Below, in pieces: positions 7,523 to 13,349 of a DNA stretch of 13,349 bases. The DNA comes from Phenylobacterium sp. (GTDB taxonomy: Bacteria; Pseudomonadota; Alphaproteobacteria; Caulobacterales; Caulobacteraceae), in NCBI GenBank assembly GCA_019264505.1, contig JAHUZY010000416.1, positions 1 through 13,349 of the forward strand, written 5' to 3'. Position 1 is the stretch's first letter. Every line of letters begins with the position of its first letter. The notes under the pieces are model-generated. The model saw only the letters and a program-made list of their open reading frames with translations. It searched no databases and was not told the origin of the DNA. A program made the position numbers and the translations under genes.

Positions 7523-7580
7523 GGGAGGAAGCCTCCAAAGGAAACGTCCCCGCACGCCGGGCGACGGGGACTGGAAGGCT
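7523..7580 (-). promoter_or_regulatory. Structured 5' leader of argD with sequestrable Shine-Dalgarno
   Basis: On the minus strand the leader contains three pairings. A 7-bp hairpin pairs GTCCCCG (7571-7565) with CGGGGAC (7552-7546) over a 12-base loop. Around it AGCCT-T-CC (7580-7573) can pair with GGAGGCT (7536-7530), using the Shine-Dalgarno GGAGG. Alternatively the same GGAGG (7536-7532) can pair with CCTCC (7528-7524) across a 3-base loop just before the GTG start. The two uses of GGAGG exclude each other. This looks like translational control, but no known riboswitch class was recognised. A simple translated RBS with chance complementarity is the alternative. Confidence 0.45.
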
Positions 7581-7584
7581 CGAT

Positions 7585-7613
7585 GTTTTCCGGCGCGAAC
7601 CGCGCTCTGTCAA
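7585..7613 (-). promoter_or_regulatory. Putative argD promoter with a palindrome in the spacer
   Basis: A perfect TTGACA (7613-7608, minus strand) is followed after 17 bases by GAAAAC (7590-7585), a weak -10. The spacer holds a perfect inverted repeat, GCGCG-AAC-CGCGC on the plus strand (7593-7605), a candidate operator. A start near 7578 would place the 5' end of the mRNA at the first arm of the leader structure. Confidence 0.4.
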
Positions 7614-7687
7614 TGATTTCACAGGCCCTGGACAAGACGAGGCTTGGCCTGTGTCCCGGCCGCCAGCCTGTATTCCGACCTTCGGCC

Positions 7688-8524
7688 TCAGGTCTTGAGC
7701 TTGTAGCCGCTCTCGAACATCCACAGGCAGACGCAGGCGAACGCAATCGCGATGCCCGCCGTCATCCCCACGCCCGTCAGCAGCGAGCCCTCGGCCTGGC
7801 CGATGAAGCCATAGCGGAAGCCGTCGATCAGATAGAAAAAGGGGTTGAAATGGCTGGCCGTGCGGAACGGCTCGGGCAGGCGCTCGACCAGATAGAAGGT
7901 CCCCGACAGGAAGGTCATGGGCATGATGACGAAGTTGGTCACCGCGGCCATGTGGTCGAACTTCTCCGCCCACAGCCCGGCCATGATGCCGAGCAGGCCC
8001 AGGATCATCGAGGCCACGCCCGCGAAATAGAGCACTGCCCACAGGTGGGTCAGCGGCAGGCTGGCGAAGGGCAGGACCGCGATCCAGGTCACAGCCCCCA
8101 CCAGCAGGCCCCGGGTGGCGGCGCCGAGCGCAAAGCCCGCCACATGCTCCAGCGGGGTCAGCGGCGGGGTCATGAAGTCGCCGACCAGGCCGTTGACCTT
8201 GGCCTGCAGCAGGCTGGACGAGGAATTGGCGAAGGCGTTGTTCAGGATGGTCATCATGATCAGGCCAGGCGCGATGAAGGTGGCGAAGGCCACCCCGCCG
8301 ACGTCCGGACGCGCCCCGCCCACGGCCACCACAAAGACCATCATGTAGAGCAGCGACGTCACCACCGGCGCGCCCAGCGTCTGGGTCCCCACCTTCCAGA
8401 ACCGCTTGACCTCCCGCAGATAGAGGGTGCGGAAGCCCGGCCAGTTGAACCCGTGATAGGCCCGGGGCGCCGGGGGTGTGGCGGTGGCGATCTCGGCGGC
8501 GCGGACGGGCGACATATCGTTCAT
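7688..8524 (-). CDS. ABC-2 type transporter permease
   Basis: This is an inner-membrane permease of the ABC-2 exporter family (related to YadH/NodJ-like permeases), 278 residues from the ATG at 8524. About six hydrophobic segments are visible: roughly 53-69, 80-97, 127-150, 157-183, 195-213 and 249-271. The ABC-2 hallmark region is MPMTFLSGTFYLVERLP followed by NPFFYLIDGFRYGFIG (201-242). Before the first segment is a cytoplasmic N-terminus with LYLREVKRFWKV (34-45), typical of this subgroup. Substrate is not readable. The ATPase subunit, normally adjacent, is absent on both sides in this window, so it must be encoded elsewhere. The start is uncertain: ATGs at 8533 and 8515 are alternatives and none has a good Shine-Dalgarno. 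It is divergent from gcrA; argD follows 165 bases downstream under its own promoter. Confidence 0.88.
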   Translation of the reverse strand: MNDMSPVRAAEIATATPPAPRAYHGFNWPGFRTLYLREVKRFWKVGTQTLGAPVVTSLLYMMVFVVAVGGARPDVGGVAFATFIAPGLIMMTILNNAFANSSSSLLQAKVNGLVGDFMTPPLTPLEHVAGFALGAATRGLLVGAVTWIAVLPFASLPLTHLWAVLYFAGVASMILGLLGIMAGLWAEKFDHMAAVTNFVIMPMTFLSGTFYLVERLPEPFRTASHFNPFFYLIDGFRYGFIGQAEGSLLTGVGMTAGIAIAFACVCLWMFESGYKLKT

Positions 8525-8536
8525 GGCCCACATGTG

Positions 8537-8551
8537 CGCCGAGACTCGGCG
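8537..8551. promoter_or_regulatory. Perfect 15-bp palindrome centred on a CcrM (GANTC) site
   Basis: CGCCGAG-A-CTCGGCG is a perfect 7-1-7 inverted repeat and its centre is GACTC (8543-8547). It lies just upstream of the permease start and at the far end of the gcrA control region, so it could act as an operator on DNA or as a hairpin in the permease mRNA. The binding factor is unknown. Confidence 0.45.
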
Positions 8552-8591
8552 GCCTGCAAGTGTGCGACCTTCCGACGCTATATGTAGTTCC

Positions 8592-8600
8592 TGTGGATGG
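8592..8600 (-). promoter_or_regulatory. DnaA-box-like site upstream of gcrA
   Basis: The plus strand reads TGTGGATGG, whose complement CCATCCACA matches the DnaA consensus TTATCCACA at seven of nine positions, including the core ATCCACA. DnaA is a known activator of gcrA in Caulobacter crescentus, so a site here is expected. The match is imperfect and function is inferred. Confidence 0.5.
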
Positions 8601-8615
8601 AACCAGGGGCGCCTA

Positions 8616-8644
8616 TTGTGGCCTTTAAGGAAGTCTTTACGATA
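8616..8644 (+). promoter_or_regulatory. Putative gcrA promoter overlapped by a CtrA-box-like site
   Basis: TTAA-N7-TTTA at 8625-8639 (spacer GGAAGTC) matches the CtrA consensus TTAA-N7-TTAA at seven of eight bases. It falls between a possible -35 TTGTGG (8616-8621) and -10 near 8638-8644 (TACGATA). CtrA is a known repressor of gcrA in C. crescentus, and this placement would block polymerase. The -35/-10 assignment is weak; the CtrA box is more convincing. Confidence 0.45.
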
Positions 8645-8748
8645 TCTGGTAGTCCGTGGGGTCAGGCGAAGGCCGGTCCCACAAGATATTGTTTCGGCCG
8701 GCCGCGCGGGGTGGCCACCGAGACAGGCGGCCGTTTTGGGAGGCTCTG

Positions 8749-9258
<510 letters not shown>

Positions 9259-9278
9259 CGACGCTCTGAGATCGGTCC

Positions 9279-9313
9279 GGCGCTCAAGGGGGTTCCAGAC
9301 CCGCTTGGGCGCC
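9279..9313. terminator. Hairpin between convergent gcrA and aldo/keto reductase genes
   Basis: GGCGCTCAAG (9279-9288) and CTTGGGCGCC (9304-9313) form a 10-pair stem with one U-G wobble in the plus-strand RNA, extended inward by GGG/CCC with one bulged base. It sits 20 bases past the gcrA stop and 26 bases past the reductase stop. There is no T-tract on either side, so it is a GC-rich, possibly Rho-assisted or 3'-end-stabilising hairpin rather than a classical terminator. Confidence 0.4.
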
Positions 9314-9339
9314 GGGCGGTCAGGGAACGACGACAGAGC

Positions 9340-10443
9340 CTACTGACGCGCCGCCACGTCACTACCGCCGAACACCACGTGACGCCTGGCCTCGGCCTCG
9401 AGCAGGCCGTAAATCAACGCCGCTTCCGGTCGGCTGGCGGCGTCAAGGGCTGCGACCTGCTCAGGCGGTAGCCGGAGCGTCGTGGCGGCGATGTTGTCGT
9501 GAACCTGCTCGACCCGGCTAACGCCCATCAGTGCGGTGTCTACGCCGGAGCGAGACAGCACCCAGGCCAGCGCCACCCGGGCTGGGGGCTCGCCCAAAGC
9601 CTTCGCCACCTCAACCAGCGTATCAACGATCCGCCAGTTGCGCTCGGTGAACAGCATGTCTCCGAACGGGTTGCTGCCGTCGAGGCGCTTGTCGCCCTCG
9701 GGCCTTTCCCCGGACGCTGCCTGGTTGGGCAGGCCGCTTGGGCGGGGACCTGCGGCCTCGACGGCCTTGCGGTCATACTTGCCGGTCAGCAGCCCATAGG
9801 CGAGCGGGCTCCAGGGCATCATTCCGAGCCCCATGTCTCGGGCCAGCGGAAGGTGCTCAGCTTCGACCTCACGGCTCACCAGCGAGTAGAAATATTGCAG
9901 GGCGATGGGGCCGGGCAGACCATGCAGTCGAGCCAGGGTAGCCAGCTTGGCCACATACCAGGCGGGCGCATTGGACAAGCCCCAGTAGCGGATCTTCCCC
10001 GATCTCACGAGGCCCGCCATGGTCTCCAGCAACTCCTCGGCCGGGGTGACCGAGTCCCAGACGTGCGCCCAGTAGAGGTCCACATAGTCGGTTCGCAGCC
10101 GCCGCAGCGACCCCTCAAGCGCAGCGTGGACGTGCTTGGCGCCATTGCCCCCCGCGTGCGGCCCCGCCCCCGCCGCGAAGCCCGACTTGGTGGCGACGAC
10201 CAGCCGGTCGCGCAGGCCGCGGTCGGCGATGATGGCGCCGAGCATCTCTTCGCCACGCCCGCCGGCATAGACGTCGGCGGTGTCGACCACGTTTCCCCCA
10301 GCCTCGACATAGGCGTCGAAGACCGCCTCGGCTGCGGGACGGTCCATTCCCCACCGGTCAACCCCGAAGGTCATTGTGCCCAGGACGAGGGGGCTGACGA
10401 TGAGGCCTGAACGACCCAGCGTGCGGTACGAGGTGAGCGACAT
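9340..10443 (-). CDS. Aldo/keto reductase
   Basis: This is a soluble NADPH-dependent oxidoreductase of the aldo/keto reductase superfamily, an (alpha/beta)8 barrel, 367 residues. It opens with the usual YRTLGRSGLIVSPLVLGTMTFG (6-27). The catalytic tetrad is complete: Asp54 in NVVDTADVY, Tyr59, Lys86 in VVATKSGF and His127 in LYWAHVWD. The late cofactor region is ALMGVSRVEQVHDNIAA, where SRVEQ contacts the adenine phosphate. The sequence resembles the stress-type AKR group that includes potassium-channel beta-subunit relatives and YajO/Tas-like enzymes; the substrate cannot be assigned. The start ATG at 10443 has GGAA about seven bases ahead. It is divergent from a TetR-family gene 81 bases away, which probably represses it. 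Confidence 0.93.
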   Translation of the reverse strand: MSLTSYRTLGRSGLIVSPLVLGTMTFGVDRWGMDRPAAEAVFDAYVEAGGNVVDTADVYAGGRGEEMLGAIIADRGLRDRLVVATKSGFAAGAGPHAGGNGAKHVHAALEGSLRRLRTDYVDLYWAHVWDSVTPAEELLETMAGLVRSGKIRYWGLSNAPAWYVAKLATLARLHGLPGPIALQYFYSLVSREVEAEHLPLARDMGLGMMPWSPLAYGLLTGKYDRKAVEAAGPRPSGLPNQAASGERPEGDKRLDGSNPFGDMLFTERNWRIVDTLVEVAKALGEPPARVALAWVLSRSGVDTALMGVSRVEQVHDNIAATTLRLPPEQVAALDAASRPEAALIYGLLEAEARRHVVFGGSDVAARQ

Positions 10444-10486
10444 CGGTAATTTCCATAGTGATTGCTACAGAAACTCATGCGGCCTG

Positions 10487-10523
10487 TTGCGGCGCGGGGT
10501 CAAGAAATATATGTAGCGACTAC
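10487..10523 (+). promoter_or_regulatory. Promoter and dyad operator candidate between the reductase and TetR genes
   Basis: TTGCGG (10487-10492), a 17-base spacer and TATGTA (10510-10515) form a plus-strand promoter, with start near 10522 and the TetR ATG at 10525, so the leader would be almost absent. The dyad GTAG-CGA-CTAC (10513-10523) covers the -10 and start. A related half-site, GCTACA, is at 10464-10469 near the reductase start. On the minus strand TTGACC (10503-10498) could be a -35 for the reductase, so the two promoters may overlap. Confidence 0.35.
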
Positions 10524-10524
10524 T

Positions 10525-11133
10525 ATGAAACCTGTTCCAACTCGCGTGGCGCGCAAGCCCGGTCGGCCTCTCTCCTTCGACCGCGAGGCCGCGCTGGACG
10601 CGGCGATGCGCCTGTTTTGGGAGCAGGGGTTCGAAGCGACGTCTGTGGCCGAGCTGACTCAGGCCATGGGCGTCACCCCGCCAAGCCTCTATGCGGCGTT
10701 CGGAGACAAGCGGAGCCTGTTTCGAGAGGCGGTCGACCATTACCTGGGCGGCTTGGAGGCGATCCTGGAGAGCATCCGAAATGCAGCCACGGCGCGCGAG
10801 GCCGCTCACCGGCTGCTGATATCAGCCGCGGTCGGCGACACTGGCGAGGACACGCCTCCTGGTTGCCTGCTGGCCAGTTCCATCGTGAGCAGTTCGGCTG
10901 GCGCCGCTGCGGTCCGGGAGGAGATCGCCGCCATCCGCCGCCAAATCGAGACGACCCTGCGCGAGCGGATTGCAAGTGATATCACGAATGGCAAGCTGTC
11001 GGCCTCCACGGACGCCGAGGCGACAGCGGGGCACGTCTTCGCGGTGATCCAGGGCATGTCGACGCTGGCAAAGGACGGGGCGGGTCGGGACAAGCTGCTG
11101 CGCATCGCCGAGACGGCCATGAGGTGCTGGTAG
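10525..11133 (+). CDS. TetR/AcrR family transcriptional regulator, divergent from the reductase
   Basis: This is a 202-residue TetR-family regulator. After a basic N-terminus with the frequent KPGRPLSFDR (11-20), the DNA-binding domain follows: ALDAAMRLFWEQGFEATS (23-40) and the helix-turn-helix VAELTQAMGVTPPSLYAAFGDKRSLF (41-66). The C-terminal half contains PGCLLASSIV and the AxAxxVFAVIQGMSTLAKDG region, seen in regulators related to the LmrA/YxaF type, whose ligands are small organic molecules. I prefer the ATG at 10525; an in-frame ATG at 10462 would include the promoter region in the protein and add 21 non-conserved residues. No Shine-Dalgarno precedes 10525, in line with a very short leader. 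Its likely targets are itself and the adjacent aldo/keto reductase. Effector unknown. Confidence 0.9.
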   Translation: MKPVPTRVARKPGRPLSFDREAALDAAMRLFWEQGFEATSVAELTQAMGVTPPSLYAAFGDKRSLFREAVDHYLGGLEAILESIRNAATAREAAHRLLISAAVGDTGEDTPPGCLLASSIVSSSAGAAAVREEIAAIRRQIETTLRERIASDITNGKLSASTDAEATAGHVFAVIQGMSTLAKDGAGRDKLLRIAETAMRCW

Positions 11134-11136
11134 GAT

Positions 11137-11151
11137 AGCCCGCATTGGGCT
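11137..11151 (+). terminator. Weak hairpin after the TetR gene
   Basis: AGCCC-GCATT-GGGCT forms a 5-bp stem with a 5-base loop four bases after the TetR stop. No run of T follows beyond TGTT, so this is at most a weak terminator or 3'-end hairpin. Confidence 0.25.
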
Positions 11152-11241
11152 GTTCGCCGTCGCTGACACAGGCTCTGATCTTACCTCCAGCCAATACCGC
11201 CAGTTTTTCCCCACGCCCGGTTTTACCCTGCCCCGCGACCA

Positions 11242-11255
11242 GCTAGCTTCGCGCC
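11242..11255 (+). promoter_or_regulatory. -10 element placing xseA on a leaderless transcript
   Basis: GCTAGC (11242-11247), a Caulobacter-type -10, lies exactly eight bases before the xseA ATG. No Shine-Dalgarno precedes the ATG. The -35 at normal spacing (GGTTTT, 11219-11224) is poor. The predicted transcript would begin at or next to the start codon. Confidence 0.45.
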
Positions 11256-12839
11256 ATGAGCGACGCCGCGCCTGACACCAACGCCCAGCCCTATTCGGTC
11301 TCCGAGCTCGCCTTCGCGCTGAAGCGGACGCTGGAGGACCGGTATGGCTTCGTCCGTCTGCGCGGGGAGCTGTCCAAGGTCACCCACCATGGCAATGGCC
11401 ACGTCTATCTGACCCTGAAGGACGAGCGCGCCGCCATTGACGGGGTGGTCTGGAAGGGCTCGGTGCGGGGCCTGTCCATCCGGCCCGAACAGGGGCTGGA
11501 GGTGATCGTCACCGGCAAGATCACCACCTTCCCGGCGGGCTCGCGCTATCAGATCGTCATTGAGACCATGGAGGCCGCCGGCGTCGGCGCCCTGTTGGCC
11601 CAACTGGAGCGGCTGAAGGCCAAGCTGGCGGCCGAAGGCCTGTTCGAGCCGGCCCGTAAGCGCCCCCTGCCCGGCATGCCCGCCGTCATTGGCGTGGTCA
11701 CCAGTCCCACCGGGGCGGTGATCCGCGACATCCTGCACCGCATCCGCGACCGCTGGCCCTGCCGGGTCATCGTCTGGCCGGTGGTGGTCCAGGGGGATCA
11801 GGCCGCCTCCCAGGTCAGCGCGGCCATCCGCGGCTTCTGCGCCCTGCCGACCACCGGCGACCTGCCGCGGCCCGACATCATCATCGTCGCCCGGGGCGGC
11901 GGGTCGGTGGAGGACCTCTGGGCCTTCAATGACGAGGCCCTGGTGCGCGCGGTGGCCGCCGCCGACATCCCGATCATCTCGGCTGTGGGGCACGAGACCG
12001 ACACCACCCTGATCGACTTCGTCTCCGACCGCCGGGCGCCGACCCCCACGGCGGCCGCCGAGATGGCCACGCCCGTCCTGGCCGAGCTGCGGGCGGGATT
12101 GAGCGACCTGCACGCCCGCCTGCACCGCTGCGGCGGCAAGGTGGTGGAGGACCGCCAGGGCCGGGTGCAGAGCGCCGGCCGCAGCCTGGCGAGGGTGCCT
12201 GACCTGGTGGAGATGGCCGCCCAGCGGTTCAACCTGGCCGCCGGCCGCCTGAGCGCGGCCCTGCAAAAGAACGCCGCGGCCCATGAGCGCGATCTGGTGC
12301 GGGTGGCCTCGCGCCTGTCGGCCGGCCTGCTGCTGCGCCCCCAGGAGGCGCAGGCCCAGAGGGTTCAGCTGCTCGGCGGACGACTGACCAGCGGCCTGCA
12401 GCGCAACGCCGCCGACCATGGCCGCGACCTCGCCCGCATCTCAGCGCGGCTGACGCCGGCCTTGCTGGCCCGGCCCCAGGCGACCCAGCGGCAGCAGCTG
12501 GACGCGCTGAGCGCCCGGCTGAACCCGGCGCTCGCCCGCACCACCGAACGCCTGGCCGAACGGCTGGCGGCGGTGGAGAAGCTGCGCCAGTCCCTGAACC
12601 CCGACCGCCCGCTTTCCCGGGGCTTCGCCCGCGTCCACCGGGCCGATGGCAGCCTGGCGCGGGAGGGCGCGGCCCTGGAGGCGGGCGAGACCGTCTCCCT
12701 GGTGTTCGCCGACACCCACCGCAGCGCCGTGGTGGACGGGGACGCATCCTCCGTCACGCGGCCGCTGCCTGAAGCTCGGCCCAAACCCCGCAAGCCGCCC
12801 GCGCCGCCAGCCTCGACCGTGCAGGGCGACCTCTTCTAG
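11256..12839 (+). CDS. xseA: Exodeoxyribonuclease VII large subunit
   Basis: XseA is the catalytic subunit of exonuclease VII, which with many small XseB subunits degrades single-stranded DNA from both ends during repair. It has 527 residues, longer than the E. coli protein (456). The N-terminal OB domain is at about 12-108 ([39 protein letters not shown]). The catalytic domain follows, with [14 protein letters not shown] (146-159), [21 protein letters not shown] (207-227) and [29 protein letters not shown] (241-269). Residues about 280-445 form the coiled-coil stalk that binds XseB, here enlarged by tandem 45-residue repeats (separate entry). The C-terminal region has [13 protein letters not shown] (448-460) and a Pro/Lys-rich tail. 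No xseB is in the window. The ATG appears leaderless. DUF2093 follows by 54 bases. Confidence 0.95.
   Translation: MSDAAPDTNAQPYSVSELAFALKRTLEDRYGFVRLRGELSKVTHHGNGHVYLTLKDERAAIDGVVWKGSVRGLSIRPEQGLEVIVTGKITTFPAGSRYQIVIETMEAAGVGALLAQLERLKAKLAAEGLFEPARKRPLPGMPAVIGVVTSPTGAVIRDILHRIRDRWPCRVIVWPVVVQGDQAASQVSAAIRGFCALPTTGDLPRPDIIIVARGGGSVEDLWAFNDEALVRAVAAADIPIISAVGHETDTTLIDFVSDRRAPTPTAAAEMATPVLAELRAGLSDLHARLHRCGGKVVEDRQGRVQSAGRSLARVPDLVEMAAQRFNLAAGRLSAALQKNAAAHERDLVRVASRLSAGLLLRPQEAQAQRVQLLGGRLTSGLQRNAADHGRDLARISARLTPALLARPQATQRQQLDALSARLNPALARTTERLAERLAAVEKLRQSLNPDRPLSRGFARVHRADGSLAREGAALEAGETVSLVFADTHRSAVVDGDASSVTRPLPEARPKPRKPPAPPASTVQGDLF
12240..12509 (+). repeat. Tandem 45-codon repeat inside the xseA coiled-coil stalk
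   Basis: Residues 329-373 and 374-418 align without gaps: xGRL-x3-L-x-NAA-x-H-x-RDL-x-R-x2-x-RL-x3-LL-x-RPQ and so on, differing mostly by conservative changes. Related but weaker units precede (about 287-328, offset 43) and follow (419-445, partial), so Arg-Leu pairs recur at 288, 331, 376 and 421. The spacing of about 43-45 residues is compatible with helical hairpin or stalk extension. Confidence 0.75.
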
Positions 12840-12879
12840 GCGCGCCGGTTCCGGGGTCTGTTCGAGGCTGTCCCTGCGC

Positions 12880-12893
12880 GCTACATTGGCGCG
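12880..12893 (+). promoter_or_regulatory. -10 element placing the DUF2093 gene on a leaderless transcript
   Basis: GCTACATT (first six bases 12880-12885) fits the Caulobacter -10 consensus GCTANAWC at seven of eight positions and lies eight bases before the ATG, the same geometry as xseA. There is no Shine-Dalgarno before the ATG. No strong -35 was found (TCTGTT at 12857-12862). Confidence 0.45.
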
Positions 12894-13118
12894 ATGAACG
12901 CCCATGACCGAGACCTCTCCGGCAAGCCCGCCGAGCTTGCCGTGCTGCACTATGGCGACGGCGAGTTCGTCGTCCTCAAGCCCGGCCGCCATGTAGTGTG
13001 CGCCGTTTCGGGCGTGAAGATCCCCCTCCAGGCCCTGCGCTACTGGAGCCCGGCCTTGCAGGAGGCCTATGCCGGTCCGGCCGAGGCCTATGCCCGCTGG
13101 AAGGAAACCAGCAGCTGA
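12894..13118 (+). CDS. DUF2093 domain protein
   Basis: This 74-residue protein belongs to the small alphaproteobacterial DUF2093 family, whose function is unknown. The characteristic core is present: AVLHYGDGEFVVLKPGRHVVCAVSG (16-40) followed by KIPLQALRYWSPALQEAYAGPAEA (42-65). It has one Cys (Cys36), no signal peptide and no membrane segment, and probably consists of a small beta-rich domain with a C-terminal helix. It sits between xseA and an exported peptidase-like gene, a placement that I recall as common in this class; the link to exonuclease VII is therefore by neighbourhood only. Its TGA stop overlaps the proposed CTG start of the next gene. The start ATG seems leaderless. Confidence 0.88.
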   Translation: MNAHDRDLSGKPAELAVLHYGDGEFVVLKPGRHVVCAVSGVKIPLQALRYWSPALQEAYAGPAEAYARWKETSS

Positions 13119-13349
13119 GCCACGCCCTGCACCGCCGCAGCGCCCTCCTGAGCGGCCTGGCCGCCCTGGCCGCGCCGGGACTCGCGCGGGGGCAGACCGC
13201 AGCCCTCCCCTTGCGTCTGGATGGTCGGTTCATGCAGGGCGGCGTCGCGGTGGGCCAGACGGCCCCGGGGGCGACGGTGATGCTGAACGACATCCCGGTG
13301 GGCCAGGCCTCGGACCTGGGGTGGTTCGTCATCGGCTTCGACCGCGATG
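13115..13349 (+). CDS. Exported protein, probable M23-family peptidase, N-terminal part (cut by window end)
   Basis: An open frame continues to the window end. Its first about 25 residues look like an export signal: HRRSALLSGLAALAAPGLARG, with a twin arginine followed by a hydrophobic stretch and a probable cleavage near ARGQTA. The mature part, LPLRLDGRFMQGGVAVGQTAPGATVMLNDIPVG...GWFVIGFDRD, resembles the beta-rich N-terminal region of M23 (LytM-like) cell-wall peptidases found after DUF2093 genes; the catalytic domain would lie beyond the window. No ATG, GTG or TTG is suitably placed. The best start is CTG at 13115, overlapping the DUF2093 stop as CTGA, with AAGGA (13101-13105) nine bases ahead. 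A GTG at 12998 would add 39 poorly conserved-looking residues; the first ATG (inside GRFMQGG) would remove the signal. The start remains provisional. Confidence 0.65.
   Translation, partial: MSHALHRRSALLSGLAALAAPGLARGQTAALPLRLDGRFMQGGVAVGQTAPGATVMLNDIPVGQASDLGWFVIGFDRD

Noticed and set aside
6995..8587. 530-codon plus-strand open frame across argD and the permease
   Set aside because: It is antisense to two well-conserved genes and rich in His, Gln, Gly and Arg in the pattern of GC-rich shadow frames.
8656..8748. Upstream in-frame start for gcrA
   Set aside because: Would add 31 residues not seen in GcrA, while ATG 8749 has a good Shine-Dalgarno and begins with the conserved MGWTDERV.
11223..12419. 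398-codon minus-strand open frame antisense to xseA
   Set aside because: Composition dominated by Gly, Gln, Ala and His, no motif, complete overlap with xseA.

Overview
The window is an ordinary but information-rich piece of chromosome from an alphaproteobacterium of the order Caulobacterales, probably a Caulobacter or Phenylobacterium relative. The evidence is very high GC content, a gcrA cell-cycle regulator gene with a CtrA-like box, a DnaA-like box and GANTC (CcrM) sites around its promoter, GCTANA-type -10 elements, and alphaproteobacterial gene groupings (argD-argF-hslO; xseA-DUF2093-peptidase). The species is inferred, not read. No transposase, integrase, phage gene, CRISPR array or attachment site was seen, and no stretch above 300 bases lacks a gene.

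Layout from left to right. 40-1230: two minus-strand genes, a small protein of unknown function and a TetR/WHG-type regulator. 1344-1418: a minus-strand tRNA-Gly(CCC) with encoded CCA. 1562-1927: a small VOC-fold protein on plus, converging on a minus-strand bimodular dCTP deaminase (1937-2959). 3095-4279: metZ on plus, divergent from the deaminase across a 135-base spacer that holds a diverged direct repeat; its stop codon overlaps that of hslO. 4276-7522: the minus-strand cluster argD-argF-hslO, with two notable RNA structures, one in the argD leader and one between argD and argF. 7688-8524: an ABC-2 type permease without a nearby ATPase, divergent from gcrA (8749-9258). 9340-11133: a divergent pair, aldo/keto reductase and TetR regulator. 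11256-13349: xseA, a DUF2093 gene and the 5' part of an exported protein, probably an M23-like peptidase, running off the window.

How the genes fit together. argD and argF supply two steps of arginine synthesis, and hslO (Hsp33, a redox chaperone) is probably co-transcribed. metZ makes homocysteine directly from O-succinylhomoserine. The deaminase feeds dUMP/dTTP synthesis and xseA acts in DNA repair. GcrA is the sigma-70 partner that reads CcrM methylation; its promoter carries matches to the sites of its known Caulobacter regulators, CtrA and DnaA. The aldo/keto reductase and its divergent TetR gene look like a self-contained, locally regulated module between gcrA and xseA.

I found no convincing new multi-gene system. 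The most interesting signals are regulatory or structural: a structured argD leader able to hide its Shine-Dalgarno sequence, an intercistronic hairpin before argF, a 45-residue tandem duplication in the XseA stalk, the diverged direct repeat between dcd and metZ, a perfect palindrome centred on a CcrM site between gcrA and the permease gene, and two successive genes (xseA, DUF2093) that look leaderless.
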